From Megaustenia siamemsis (Eukaryota; Mollusca; Gastropoda; Stylommatophora; Ariophantidae), in NCBI GenBank assembly GCA_032433765.1, contig JAVIAB010000124.1:94764345-94828344 (forward strand): a DNA stretch of 64,000 nucleotides, read 5' to 3'. How positions within the stretch are numbered: the first letter of the stretch is position 1; each line of letters starts with the position of its first letter. A model generated the notes under the pieces. That model saw nothing but the letters and a program-made list of their open reading frames with translations, was not told the origin of the DNA and ran no database searches. The position numbers and the translations under genes were made by a program. Of this stretch, positions 52,460-64,000 are shown piece after piece.

Positions 52460-53530
52460 GTTAAACTGTATGCGAATTATCAAACTAAAGCATACAAAAT
52501 CCATTGGCTCCAAGTCGCTGTTTTTTTTTTTAAGTTTTAACTCAAAATTGCCAGCTTGAAGAATAATTTAATGCCTGTTTGCTAACTCCAATTAGATTTG
52601 AGTTTGTATAATTTGTTTTCTGGTACCGTCCATACTCATGGATAAGACCAAATGGTGATACATCTTACTGGTCAATCCTATGTACTTCTTCAGATAACCC
52701 TCCCAGTAATTGTATAGCTTTGTTCCAGCGTTTAGCAGTTTATCAACAGCTGTAAATCAACACATTGTCATTGTCTTTGGAGTCGCTAAGATGAGACAGT
52801 CACTGCATCCAGTATGTGAAATTTCTTTACACTAAACATGTGTTTGATGTTCCGGTCAATTGGAAAGATTGCGATGACAATTTCACACCTTCCTGTATGT
52901 TTCATGCTGACAAACTAACCCACATTCACACACTCACGAGAATGGCGAGAATGGTCGATTCTACGGAAAGATTTTCCTAGTGAAGTCTCCCTAAAAGCTG
53001 CTTGACTGTCTAGTGAAGTGCAAAGTATTATCACATGTAAACGGTAACCTGTATTTCATGAAGTAGGGACTACATTGTCACGCAAGTACAGAAAGCTCTG
53101 TACTCTGAAGCCTTTAGAACCTGCAGGAAAAAATAACATTTGACTTATTTATTTTCCCATTCGCACAATTTTAAAAGTATCGATGGTATTGGTTAATATT
53201 CCATTAATGAAAATCCTTGAAAAGGTCCACCAAACTTTGAGTCACCAAAATGGGTCTTGTGGGTCACAATTGGCCAGCGGATCGTAGATTGGACCACAAT
53301 AGCATAGAACATTAACAATCTAAAATGTCATTAAAAGACGGATAAGTGAACAATAGCTATGGTAATAGCTGTGTATTTTTAAATGTTACTATATTGTTTT
53401 GGCTGGCACATAGCCTATTATTTTTTTTTCAAATGCAGACTATTATTATTCTCTGCTTTCCGCTTCAATACATTTTGAAAGTGTTTTATCATCCGTCTCA
53501 TTTAAGACAGAGAAATATACCCCATGTACA
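52460..53530. other. no feature recognised
   Basis: AT-rich spacer without long frames or repeats that I could match. Confidence 0.5.
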
Positions 53531-53546
53531 ACAGCATGACATAAAA

Positions 53547-53801
53547 GTAAAGTAAAGTACCCCCGTCACGCCAAGTGGCGTATAGGGAATATGGTGTTAG
53601 TGATCATACATTTTACAGACCTTCGGCACATGATTTTTTTGGTAATGTGATCGGTATTACGCCCGCGCCGCTTTACTTTCCCAGGAAAAAAATCCGGTAC
53701 CCATTTAAGGCTACGTCAACCGGAAGCTGTCGGTTGGAATCGAACCCTATGTCCTGTCTTTTGTAGTCCAGTTCACTAACCACTGAGCTATCGTGGCCCC
53801 C
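53547..53801 (-). mobile_element. tRNA-derived SINE, copy 6
   Basis: Complete minus copy, two TTTAC tail units, 13-bp duplication GCATGACATAAAA (53534-53546 and 53802-53814). Confidence 0.93.
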
Positions 53802-54299
53802 GCATGACATAAAACAACAAGGAAAGTCCGATTGTTTCCCAGAAATCACAACAGTGTAAACTTATTAGTTGTGTTAAATACGTAATGCAATTAACTCCGT
53901 GGCAATGTTCTCCTGGCAAGAGGCACAACGTAAATAGTGCGAATCACCAACACATCACATATTATATGATCTTCAGATGATACAAATGATTGCTACTGGC
54001 TTAGGATTTAACATATCTTCTTAGTCAACTAATATTTTGGTAACATCTAGTATTGATATTTATGGTATTTAAATAACCGTGTGTTGACATAGAAACCTAA
54101 ATGTGAATTAGATAATTGTTTTTCACTTTTTTTCTATATGCCTTTCAAATGTCCGGAAGATATTTCTTCTGTTCAGCCTGCACATGTTAAGTGGGTGTGA
54201 ATGCCTTGTATTGTTAGTTTACCGCAAGCAACGCTATATGTGCTTGTCGTGCGATACCTCCATCTTCAGCATGAGTAGATTCTAAACTGTTTATGTTAT

Positions 54300-54415
54300 C
54301 TGCCTGTGCGGCGAGGGGTCCCTATGCACTCGGCTGCTAGAGAAAAATGGATCAACACGCAAAATTCAGTTCCTAGTCTCTAGGGACTTCGTCAGAGTTG
54401 AAAGCTGGCGAACGC
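54300..54415. repeat. short dispersed repeat, second copy
   Basis: Counterpart of 29300-29410. Confidence 0.6.
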
Positions 54416-54419
54416 AACC

Positions 54420-54950
54420 ACAACAATAAATTGTTTATCAGTTTGTTTGTTTTTTTCCCGCGGGCAGACACAATTTTGGACTACCCTGTTTAGATTTAAG
54501 TTTCAAAGAGTTCCTCATCGTTAACACGTGGTCTCTTTTTCATTTGTTCAACGTGACCTGATTGCCAAGAAATCAGGTCTTACCTCCAGAAACAAGAACA
54601 TGGTAAAACCACGAAGAAACCACAGGTTCGAAGGGAAAAATTATCTAAGTTTCTGATTTGAATTTGAAACTATGGCGATATTATGCACAGGCCAACACAT
54701 TACCTCTAGACTACACATACCTGCGAGATGTTGAAAAGGTCTATCTGTCACTTTCTTTAGACAGCCTCAATAAATGTAAATCTTTGATAAGAGTTTCCCT
54801 GACACCTGTCTGCCGCTATTGTTTGTGTGTGTGTGTGTTTTTTTTTATTTTGAATGAGAAAGCATTCCTTAACTGAAAAAAAAAAAAATTTTGTCCATTA
54901 TGTGTCGTCATCAACATTGGGTATTGTCTCCACACAAAAGGTTGGGGCAC
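54420..54950. other. no feature recognised
   Basis: Unassigned spacer with a short (TG)n at 54822-54838. Confidence 0.5.
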
Positions 54951-54977
54951 CATTTTTATTTTCTCTCTCCTCTCTCT

Positions 54978-55024
<47 letters not shown>

Positions 55025-55213
55025 TGTCTTGATGGTGCATGTATTCATAGATCTCAGCTGACCACCTTTTGATGGTATCTGTCCACTTCAGTCTTAGTCT
55101 GCCTCTGCCTCGTCTAACTTGTAACTTTCCTCCAAGATGACTTTTAGTAGGGTATTGTGTCTCTTTACAACTCCCAAAAATTTCAGTTGTCTTTTTCCAA
55201 TTGTAGTTAAGTA

Positions 55214-56892
55214 CAGTAAAGTCTCGATTATGCGGTACTCAATAATCCGGAATTCTCAATTTAACGGACTTTTTTTTTTTTTTAATTATTATAGGGAGAA
55301 AGCTTGAATCATGTTTTGTTCAGTTAAATTAAATGCCTTTATCCGGAAATCGAAAACGCTACAACACGGTTTGTGCGCTGCGCTTACTTCTATAGGCTCT
55401 ATCATTACACAATATTGCGTTTACAATAGTGTATTTACAGTAATATACTTCAAATAGGAGCGAACATATTTTATTCAATCCAGACATTGTGTCTCCAAAT
55501 ATTCCAAGTAAAAGCGACAGACAGTCTATATCTTCACTTTTTCCCCCGACTAAATGTTTTTGTCGGGAAATCTTAGTCGTGCCAAAAACACTTATCTACC
55601 TGATTTTACAAATCTGCTTAATTTTCTCATAGCCTGCTTTAGATCTAAAGTTGGTCATGAATTTGTCAAAAATATGGCGTTTGACAGTCTGACCGAACAT
55701 TAGAAGCAGACGTATTGTTTGTGAAAATTGAAGAGCCCATAACTTTGATGATTATAAATCAAAGGCTGAGCAGCCGGCGTGCAGTGACATAGAGATGGTG
55801 AGAAGAAAGGGGGAGGGGTTCAAAAATTACCGACTGGAAATTCAAAAAGAGTAAGATACAGAGTTTGACGTTAGTTTGTCTCAGACATTTGTGCAAGCTG
55901 AAATTCGTTCCATCAGTATAAATTATACATGATATGCTATAAACGCATGTGTGCATACTTTTTAACGGAATACATTTTTGTGTTAAAAAATGTGGCCGAA
56001 TTTTCGCTATTCCTCTTCCTCCAAATGTCACGTCATTGATCCAGCCAATGGATCAAGGGATTATTCAAAACATAAAATGTCATTATAGAGGTGCACTAAT
56101 GAAAACGCTCGTCAACAAAGCTACAGTTGAAGAGTTCCTTTCAGACTATACAATTAGGAATGCAATTGACAACATTGCATTTGCCTGGAAACAAGTGCAA
56201 CGATCCACATTAAAGAAAGCATGGAGAAAATGATGGCCCAATGTAATGCTTTTGGATGATTCTTCTGATGACGACAGTTTTGATGAATTGAAACAGATGG
56301 CAGCTCCACATGCAGAGATAATGCAACTTCTTGTCAATGTACCATCGTCAAACTCAATGTCAGCCTGTGATGAGCAAGACATTGAACAGTGGCTGCAGGT
56401 TGATGAGAATATAAATGTTGCCCACACACTTGATGATGCAGACATAATAAATAGTGTATTGGAATCAAAGTGTGAACCAACTGAAGATGATTCAGAGGAA
56501 GACCAAGGTGCAACAGGAACGGATCCGCGCAATAAAATTTTCTGGAGTGAAGCAGACAAATGTCTACAGACTGTGTTACGATTTGCAGAAAATTGTAGTT
56601 CATATACAACCCAAGAACTCATCCAGCTGCGTATTGTAGAGAATACCTTCAGGACCAAGAGAGAAGCATGCATCAAACAGAGGGACATACGCAGCTTTTT
56701 CAATAAAGTTTAACTTACTGGTCAGTACAAGTATTTTTATAAATTTGATTTATAATGTCCTTAGATTTAGGGTTTTGAAGTTGTTTTTTCATAAATTTTG
56801 ACTTTGGTTTTCTTACTCTCGATTATCCAGAAAAATTCAATTATCCAGAATGGGTTCTTCCCCGAGCATTCCGGATAATCGAGACTTTACTG
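55214..56892 (+). mobile_element. pogo/Tigger-like DNA transposon, internally deleted (1679 bp)
   Basis: Inverted ends CAGTAAAGTCTCGATTATSC (right end as reverse complement) flanked by TA on both sides (55212-55213 and 56893-56894). It carries only the C-terminal part of a DDE transposase. Confidence 0.9.
55949..56713 (+). pseudogene. Tigger-like transposase, C-terminal part, one internal stop
   Basis: First block (55949-56233) contains LPPNVTSLIQPMDQGIIQNI, the region of the third catalytic Asp in CENP-B/jerky-type DDE transposases, and ends KKAWRK then TGA where family members usually have a codon such as Leu followed by WP. The same frame continues (56246-56713) with an acidic tail (EDDSEEDQ) and ends RDIRSFFNKV. 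The DNA-binding domain and the first two catalytic Asp are absent, so it cannot be active. A single stop in an otherwise clean frame suggests modest age. Confidence 0.88.
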
Positions 56893-57139
56893 TAGTTCTT
56901 TTTACACTTTCAGCTGATTTAGAACTTCCTTGTTTGTCTTATTTTCCTTCCAACCAATTTTCTCTATTTTTCTATAAAACCATATTTCAAAGGTTTTAAT
57001 TTCCTGCTCTGATGTTTTATTTAATGTCCATGTTTCTGCACCTTTCTGTAATGTAGTTCAAGATTGATTATATAACGAGTCTTTCCGTTAATGATGACAC
57101 TTTCAATAATCTTCTTTCAATCATTATCTTTAATAATCT

Positions 57140-58770
57140 TCTTTAAATCTGAAGTGTGGTTAGTCTCAAGGCAAGAGATCGTCATCTGGAAAGGAATGCT
57201 CTTGTCTATGACCTAATCAGCCTTAGTCGGTGGTACATTTTTTTTTTTTTAAAACAAAAAGGAAACAATATTATGTGGTTTACTCATAACGATACCCTCC
57301 TCTGTTCCGATGTCTGTCCCTTTCGAAAAACGGAAATAAACAGTAGGCAAAGTGTAAACTCGCGCACGTTAAACGACCATGTGTAGTTAAAATCGAAACG
57401 AAAAGATCACAAATTTAATCGATGTTCGAGAAGCATTGTCAGCAAAACCAACCCACACCATGGATGCAGGCCGTGTCACGGAGTTCGTGCACGTGGGTAA
57501 GGTTTGCCTCGAATGTTCTGGAGATTTTCAGTAGGAATGCCCGACTACATATGGGTTCTTCCACAGTCCGGTGATCATTATCCTAACAATAAGAAGTTTA
57601 AATTCATCCTTCTCTAATCACTCTTTTATTTATTTTACTGAAGCTACAAAAACGTCACATTAGTGAGTTTCAGTAATTTAGAGATGAAAAGATAAGCGTG
57701 ACCTTTATTTGAAGCGTGACGGAAAGTTGGTTTTTCTGTCCTGCTTCTAAATCATAATTTTAGTTCCTTAAAATGTTTCTGAACAAAAACGTTATAATAA
57801 GTGTTTAAGAAAATAGATACTCTGAATGATCAATTATAGATTTACTGCTAAATGAAAAGTAATGCAATTTTGAAAAAGTGACGTGTGCTAACCATGTCAA
57901 TTGGAACAATAATTAAGATGTTCGTGTTGATGTTAAACGTCGTCTATAATTACTGTACTGGTACAGTTGAAAGATTAGGCAAACTGATTGTCCATATTAT
58001 TAACAGTACATATTTCAGGATAATAACTACTTCCCGAATGAAGGTAACAGCTGTTTAATCATCATGCATGATTTATGTGATGCTTTATAATTAGAGATAA
58101 TTGGTAAATACAAAAAAAAATAATTTACGGTATGGTGACTTGACACCGACATAAAATAATGTTATGTAGATGTTATCATTTTTGCCATACATGAACATAC
58201 TATAATGTACGGTTGTTCAGTTTTATTACAATATAGAGGTATATAGAGGTAAATAGACCTATAACATTCGTGTGGTTGAAAGACAAATATTTTCACATGC
58301 TTGTCACTGATATTTTTTTAGAGTGGATGTTCTCATTCGTGTTCTTCCCAGAAAGACAGAATACATATCATTCTTCTATTTTACATTACAAATGATTTGA
58401 TGATGCTATATATTAATATTTGAAAACATTTGTGCTTTAAAATGGGATATTGCAACACCTGAAACGTTTAGATCTGCCAATCGTTGCAGCTTTTGTAATG
58501 AGCATTATTCTACTAAAATAACATTTATACATAAATATTGATTTTAACAAAAATGTCACATTTTGTGTGTGGACTCTTAAACTAAAATCTCATAAAATAT
58601 CAATTTTAAAAATGTATGGAAAGTGTTAGGCTCAGGACTTCCCCATCCAAAAATGCTAAAACAATATTAGTTTCCATGATCCCAACTAAAATATCAATTT
58701 GAGATTAAGACAAACAGCTGTTATTAAATAAATGGTATTATTATAACATATATAACAAGTACACAGTAGA
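57140..58770. other. no feature recognised
   Basis: AT-rich spacer. No coding or repeat features identified. Confidence 0.5.
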
Positions 58771-58773
58771 AGT

Positions 58774-59030
58774 GGGAGCCATGATAGCTCAATAGTTGGT
58801 GAACTGACTACAAAAGACAAGAGGTAGGGTTCGATCCCAGCCGACGGCTTCCGGGTTCACCCAGCCTTAAATGGGTACCGGATTTTCTCTGGGAAAGTAA
58901 AGCGGCACTGGCGTAATACCGACCACATTACCCCAAAAATCATGTGCTGAAGGTCTGTACAATTTACGGTCACTAACACCGTATTCTCTATACGTCACTT
59001 GGCGTGACGGGAGCTCTTTACTTGTACTAT
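58774..59030 (+). mobile_element. tRNA-derived SINE, copy 7
   Basis: A box slightly changed (TAGCTCAATAGTTGGTG), B box intact. Flanking ACAGWAGAAGT at 58763-58773 and 59031-59041 with one mismatch, so older than copies 3-6. Confidence 0.9.
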
Positions 59031-59225
59031 ACAGAAGAAGTAACTGAACAGACATGGTGAACAGAGCAATAGATACATGTTGTTAATTGATTCTGCTTCT
59101 GGTATAAGGACGATTGTGTTTTCTAATTTAATCATTTAAACTCTTATCTTTTTGTTAAATTACATAAGTTGGTCTCAGCACCATTTTAACAAAGTCTTGA
59201 GGTTTTTTTGTACGATTTGACAAAA

Positions 59226-59440
59226 CATCATTGGCATCAAGTACAGTGCCAGCAGGCGTAGGTGATCATATCTCACTATCATTTCCCTTCTCTACAGTTG
59301 TCTTTAAATCACGTCTTGCCTTGACGATCTATATTCCATGTTTGTATCAAAATTGGCACTTTCACTTCCTCTTACGTTATTTACGAGTGGAAGGAGATAT
59401 CAAGTTCTGGTTCTCTTTCCTCTAGCAGCTCAACTATTGC
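59226..59440 (-). mobile_element. LINE-A 3' end, diverged
   Basis: Begins CATCAAGTACAGTGCCAGCA, the reverse complement of the LINE-A terminus. Similarity fades after about 150 bp. Confidence 0.65.
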
Positions 59441-59444
59441 CATG

Positions 59445-60960
59445 TGGAGATAAACACAAACATAAAATATATAAAATATTAAAAACAGGGACGTGAGTAG
59501 AGCTGCAGAGAACATGTCAAATAAACATAAAATGGCGTTAAGTAGCTTACAGATTCACCTGATAAATACCATGTTATGTCTATTTCACACATCACTGTGT
59601 GATTATCTTGTACAATTTCTTTGGTATTGTGAACCAATCATAATCTAGGTTTTCCACGAGTTTTGTCCTCTCTCTTCTCTTTTGCATGACATGCTTATGT
59701 TTTAAAGTGATGAAACTTGTCTCCAGGTCGTCACACGTTTATTTGTTATTTTTATGTAAATCTATCTCCCTGTGATAACTGAAAGTATTTATAAGTTAAA
59801 CTTGTCCGACTATGACACATGAATAATTTCATTGTTTACTTATTAATCAGATACATCTTTGAGACAGTCATATTCCCGTGTGGTGTGTTCTACTGCATCA
59901 GAACACTTTCACACAGACGATACAAGTCGGCGAAGTCTCCTCTTTGCTCATTCAGGTCAGCATATCATCATCATCGTTATGCAGCGATTATCTCTCAACA
60001 ACGTTCTCTCTTTAGAGCAGAGTAATTATTGCAATTATCTTGCTGATTTATTATTAAATCATTTTCTTTCTCTGTTCGATAATATTTGTATATACTGCCA
60101 CCTACCTCTTTTCCCTTGTTTATTTCTCCGCTTGTGATAATATAAGTATATTCTAAAACTCATCAAATGGTCATAACAAATGGTGCTTGTTTTCCCCTGA
60201 TATTAATAAACAGTTGACTTCTAACTTTCTCCATCTGTTAGAACATCCTCAGTACTTTTTTTTTAAATTAGAAGTTCATAGCCTTCTGAAAATTATTCTG
60301 TAAAAATTCATGTATGTTGACTCATGATTTAATTTCTGTTGTTCTCAATCCAGAAAGCTCTTCCATATGTTCAATCTGGCAACAAATAACACTGTACAAT
60401 TACTTTTTTTAAATTTCCGTTGATAACAATTGGTTGCATACAATCTGTTTCGGTATATTTACTTGGAACTCAGTCTTTGTCTAAGTTATGATATAATTAT
60501 TATTAATATACCTCCCGCCTTCCTCTTTTAGGAGCAACATTGCTGTTGATGACTGGACAGACGTTTGGTAGCAAGCAACCAAAATGTGTCAATAATTTGC
60601 TTATGTATTAGTCTCTTATACTGTATGCTGTTTTATGAGTGGTTTCACTTGATACAAATATGCCTAATATGTAATAGTCAGATCCCACCGCATAATGAAC
60701 AAAGACTCATTTGTATTGCCTATCTCTTTACTCATGAGGCTTTTGTCTTCTGATTTTTACTCAATTTCTTCCTCATGTTACTGCCCGTTTATTTATTTAT
60801 TTATAATTATCCTTGTGTTATGAACTGATACCAGATTTGCTCAGTTTATGTCGTGGATATATAATTCTCCCAAAGGAAGCCCAGCAAAAATCCTTATATC
60901 TAAACACAGGTTTATCATTTATCTCTTTCCCTCCCTAAGGACTCCATTAAATAATTGTTT
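59445..60960. other. no feature confirmed
   Basis: Some stretches (about 60280-60560) faintly resemble LINE C-terminal sequence on the minus strand, not enough to call. Confidence 0.4.
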
Positions 60961-60964
60961 GGGA

Positions 60965-61447
60965 ATATGGTTATTATTATCATCAAGCGCTATACATATA
61001 ACACAATATAACCATTATTATTTTCAGGAGGACGTGAACTTCATGTCAATTTGGTGGATAGAGGGCAGGAACCGTTAAAGACTGTGTCTGAAAAGTGTTC
61101 ATTGTTGCAGTTTCCTCATATTGCAAGTCCTGATTGTTGCAGAAGCTACTGGGTTAAGTGCTCTGTGCACGCCGTGAGCTGTGTGTTAATTGTGTTTCAA
61201 TATTCCGATTGTTTACAATGAATGATGATATCGTATGACAGGGAACAGACGGTTGTGTTCACTTTCTGTGCGGTTTCGCCTTGTGTCTTTTGGCGTGTGC
61301 TGAGACTGCTATGATGGGGACCACAGCTACCTTTCCCTGTTTGGGAGATGAGATAGTAATTCGGATTATTCTACTGGCACTGACGATTGAGCAATTATGG
61401 ATTTTAATTCGTTTGCAGTGTTACCGTGGTCTTCATTAACCATAACT
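60965..61447 (-). repeat. family C, partial copy
   Basis: Reverse orientation. It runs from ATCATCAAGCGCTATACATA to the terminus CCATAACT, where SINE copy 8 is inserted. Confidence 0.75.
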
Positions 61448-61706
61448 GGGAGCCACGATAGCTCAGTAGTTAGTGAACTGGACTACAAAGGACAAGGGGT
61501 AGAGTTCGATCCTAACCGACGGCTTCCGGGTTCACTCAGTCTTAAATGGGTACCGGATTTTTTTCTGGGAAAGTAAAGTAGCACGGGCGACCACATTACC
61601 CCAAAAATCATGTGCTGAAGGTCTGCAAAATATAGGGTCACTAACACCACATTTCCCTATACGCCACTTGGCGTGAGGGGGGGGGGTACTTTACTTTTTT
61701 TTACTA
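61448..61706 (+). mobile_element. tRNA-derived SINE, copy 8
   Basis: Complete. Inserted between the end of family C and the 12-bp repeat. TAACCATAACT is on both sides (61437-61447, 61707-61717), but the right copy is itself part of the repeat. Confidence 0.9.
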
Positions 61707-61860
61707 TAACCATAACTATAACCATAACTATAACCATAACTATAACCATAACTATAACCATAACTAAAACCATAACTATAACCATAACTATAGCCATAAA
61801 TATAACCATAACTATAACCATAACTATAACAATAACTATAACCATAACTATAACCAAACA
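61703..61860. repeat. 12-bp repeat (CCATAACTATAA)n
   Basis: About 13 units with a few changes. Not the TTAGGG telomere repeat. It appears to be the terminal tract of the family C copy, cut off by the SINE. Confidence 0.95.
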
Positions 61861-62280
61861 ATCCTAAGTTACGATGATAGAGTTTACTCGTTGCAAAGAC
61901 GTTGAAATTGTTTCTTCTTTCCCGCAATTTGATCTTCTTTATCTTCCGAAGAAAACTTTGGTGAAAGTTGTCTAGCCTTTGCTCCTGCCGTGTATCAAAG
62001 TTTCGGATCCACATTGAAGTGTCATAAGCATACAATTGTGATCAATTCGATTTTTTTCCCCGATTTATGGTTTGTTTTGGCCAGTGATCTATGTTTAATT
62101 TGCCAAATAGCTTCTCTATATAATCACTAGTCGTAGTTGCTCTATGCAGCCAGTAACTGTTACTAGTCTATACGGCCAGTAAGTGTAGTTCCTATATACG
62201 GCCAGTATTGGTAAAGTAATTAAACAATTTAAAAATTAATATTAACTTTGTTTAGTATTGTTATATTTAATGTTAGAATG

Positions 62281-62458
62281 CATGGAAAAAGACCAAGAGG
62301 AAGACCCAGAAGAAGATGGATAGATGCAGTGACAGAGACATGTAACAACAAAGGAAAATCACTAATTCAGACAATTCGAGCAGCACAAGAGCGACAAATG
62401 ATATAAACCACGACACCTTTTAGGTATCAGTGAAAGAGAAAAGAAGAAGAAGAAGACG
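62281..62458 (+). mobile_element. LINE-B 3' end
   Basis: Reads HGKRPRGRPRRRWIDAVTET, the ORF2 C-terminus, then the stop, CCACGACACCTTTTAGGTAT and an AAG tail. Confidence 0.9.
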
Positions 62459-62481
62459 ATCGTTAATATTAATCGAATCTT

Positions 62482-62875
62482 CCCGGTATCACAGCAAACG
62501 AATTAAAATCCATAATTGCTCAACCACCCGTGCCACTGGAATCATCCGAATTAAAACTCATTTCATTGAAGGATCCAGACATAGACAGGCAGCTGCAGTC
62601 CGCATCATAGCAGCTACAGCACACGCCAAAAGACATAAGACAAAGCGGCACCAAAAGTGAACGCAGCTGAAATGTCCTTCGTCAAACGATATCATCATTC
62701 ATCTTAAGCAATCGGAATATCGAAACACAATCCGGATTAAAAACACAGCTCATGCTGTGCACATAACTCTGTGGATTCGGCAGCAAGCTAGACTTTGAAT
62801 ATTAGATAACTGCAAAAACGGAACACTTTTCAGACTTCAACGGTTCTTGCCGCCTATACGTTATATTGACCGGAA
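62482..62875 (+). repeat. family C, partial copy
   Basis: Starts CCGGTATCACAGCAAACGAA and extends to CCGCCTATACGTTATATTGA, about 20 bp after the LINE-B tail. Confidence 0.75.
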
Positions 62876-63018
62876 ATCATCTTTAATGTTGTCTTATTGG
62901 CAAACGTGAAAGGTTATAGTTATTGCATTTTTTTTTTCATTTGTATTTCTTTTCGGTGTAGCCATCAATAATTGAACCAATTTAACCTTTAATTATGTTT
63001 TTCCATACTTCATCATAT

Positions 63019-63021
<3 letters not shown>

Positions 63022-63080
<59 letters not shown>
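63022..63080. repeat. (TA)n microsatellite
   Basis: About 29 TA units, 155 bp upstream of the GPCR gene 4 start. Confidence 0.96.
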
Positions 63081-63088
<8 letters not shown>

Positions 63089-63235
63089 TATTTTGTTCAG
63101 TCTTGTGTGTTTTATGTCTGAAACAGTGTTTTATATGTACAGTAATTTTATTTTTTTAAATCTTGAAAACTACGATGCTCGACGAAACAACGCAGTGGAT
63201 GAAACTGGAGCCAGAGAAATCCCATAAACGATACC

Positions 63236-63428
63236 ATGGACGTTACAATGAGTGAAGTTAGAACAAGGGACACAATTATACACGACAAGTATATGCCGCT
63301 TCTACAATGGGTAACATGTACCTGTTTTTGTCTATCAATAGACGTGTTTGGGACAGTGACAAACATCATCAATAGTATCTGTTTTGTCAAACAAGGCTTC
63401 AAGGATCCGGTCAACATCAGTCTTTTAG
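63236..63428 (+). CDS. GPCR gene 4, exon 1 (partial gene, N-terminus and TM1)
   Basis: 193 nt from the first Met to TTA G before a GTATGG donor (phase 1), as in the other three genes. TM1 reads GTVTNIINSICFVK and the loop QGFKDPVNIS. The N-terminus is short (about 25 residues before TM1) and has no N-glycosylation site, unlike genes 1-3. No TM2-TM3 exon lies before 64000, so the gene continues outside the window. Only copy on the plus strand. Whether it is functional cannot be judged. Confidence 0.75.
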
Positions 63429-63633
63429 GTATGGACGAACATAGTACTAGTCTATTATGTTTTAATAATAATATCAATAATAAGAAATATTTACCAACTA
63501 CCGTGACTGTCTTATTCTCTTTTGTCTGGGGCGGGGAGGGAGGAGTGGGGATATGACCAATCAGATGTTAGCTGTGAGACATGAAATGAGCGCCACGTAC
63601 CGAGTGTAGTCTGATATAGCATAGATAACATCT

Positions 63634-63849
63634 TTGTCTGTAAACCACCACAATCTATGTCACCTCAGGACAGGATTTAAACTTGATAAGCCCTTTCGAG
63701 ATTTAAAAAAAAAAACGGTCGGCACAATGCAAGGAGTTTATGATATTTTGTATCAAGACGTCTTCTACTTTACAGTTTCTTGTGTTGTATACTTCGGGAT
63801 AATAGTTGCTATTTGTTGTTACTATGTTTACGAAACTATGGCTTCTTAA
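63634..63849 (+). CDS. possible small membrane protein or chance ORF (71 aa)
   Basis: Ends with a hydrophobic segment (VFYFTVSCVVYFGIIVAICC). Lies where intron 1 of GPCR gene 4 is expected. No homology recognised and no upstream motif; most likely chance. Confidence 0.15.
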   Translation: MSVNHHNLCHLRTGFKLDKPFRDLKKKTVGTMQGVYDILYQDVFYFTVSCVVYFGIIVAICCYYVYETMAS

Positions 63850-64000
63850 TAATGTTCGACGAGGTAGATCAATGGCCGGAAATCTGAAATGAGAAAATCA
63901 CTTTAGTTTAAATTCGAATTCTTTAAAAATAAATGTCTAGCCCCCATCGGAATATGTCATCCTTACCTTTAGAATTTTTTTTTCTTTATGCTTACTACTT

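Larger units (their letters stand above)
54960..57135 (-). mobile_element. LINE C-terminal region with (GA)n tail, split by a DNA transposon
   Basis: The minus strand from 57135 reads ETWTLNKTSEQEIKTFEIW and FYRKIEKIGWKENKTNKEV, stops at 56895, and resumes after the transposon at 55211 with QLEKDN-like sequence and RGRGRLRLKWTD-like sequence, ending in the (TC)n tract at 54960-55025 (a GA tail on the minus strand). Related to LINE-A in its FYRR/WTAKK-type block. Confidence 0.75.

Noticed and set aside
61703..61860. telomere or interstitial telomeric repeat
   Set aside because: The unit is a 12-mer based on CCATAACTATAA, not TTAGGG.

Overview
The window is gene-poor, AT-rich eukaryotic DNA. 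It is most likely from a heterobranch gastropod mollusc. The grounds are a cluster of rhodopsin-class GPCRs of the type described as molluscan chemosensory receptors, an I-clade RNase H-bearing LINE resembling Nimbus of Biomphalaria, and a truncated EGF plus fucolectin-like coding block of a kind common in molluscs. No database search was run, so the species is not determined.

Real genes. Three complete paralogous GPCR genes lie on the minus strand: gene 1 (889-6732), gene 2 (12848-18227) and gene 3 (37218-40725). The first exon of a fourth lies on the plus strand (63236-63428), and its remainder is beyond the window. Each complete gene has the same three exons: N-terminus/TM1, then TM2-TM3 (exactly 215 nt in all three), then TM4-TM7 (591 or 600 nt). 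The first intron is phase 1 and the second phase 0. Predicted proteins are 368, 348 and 353 aa. A broken EGF/discoidin-like gene fragment sits at 29688-31125 (+).

Mobile DNA fills much of the rest. There is an apparently intact mariner (2188-3517) with a 356-aa DD34D transposase and perfect 39-bp terminal repeats, inside intron 2 of GPCR gene 1. A decayed pogo/Tigger-like element (55214-56892) lies inside an older LINE. Several LINE families are present: LINE-A (3' GAT-repeat tail), LINE-B (3' AAG-repeat tail, longest copy 18951-21845), a short GATA-tailed family, and a Nimbus/I-like element (25900-29060). Eight copies of a tRNA-derived SINE of about 255 bp are seen, seven with recognisable target-site duplications. 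Two dispersed families that I could not classify, called family C and family D here, are each attached to tandem-repeat tracts.

Tandem repeats are unusually abundant. They include a 60-bp array made from reverse transcriptase motif A (26701-27420), a 27-bp array (23137-23487), a 26-bp array (45990-46335), a 24-bp pyrimidine-rich array (33863-34765), a 38-bp array (31140-31930), an 8-bp array (51060-51405), a 120-bp array (43950-44400) and long GATA/GACA, TA and TC tracts.

Layout: 0-18 kb GPCR genes 1 and 2 with transposon-filled introns; 18-25 kb nested LINEs and satellite; 25-29 kb Nimbus-like LINE; 29-32 kb EGF gene relic and family D; 32-37 kb SINEs and tandem repeats; 37-41 kb GPCR gene 3; 41-63 kb repeats with no recognisable host gene; 63.2 kb onward the start of GPCR gene 4.
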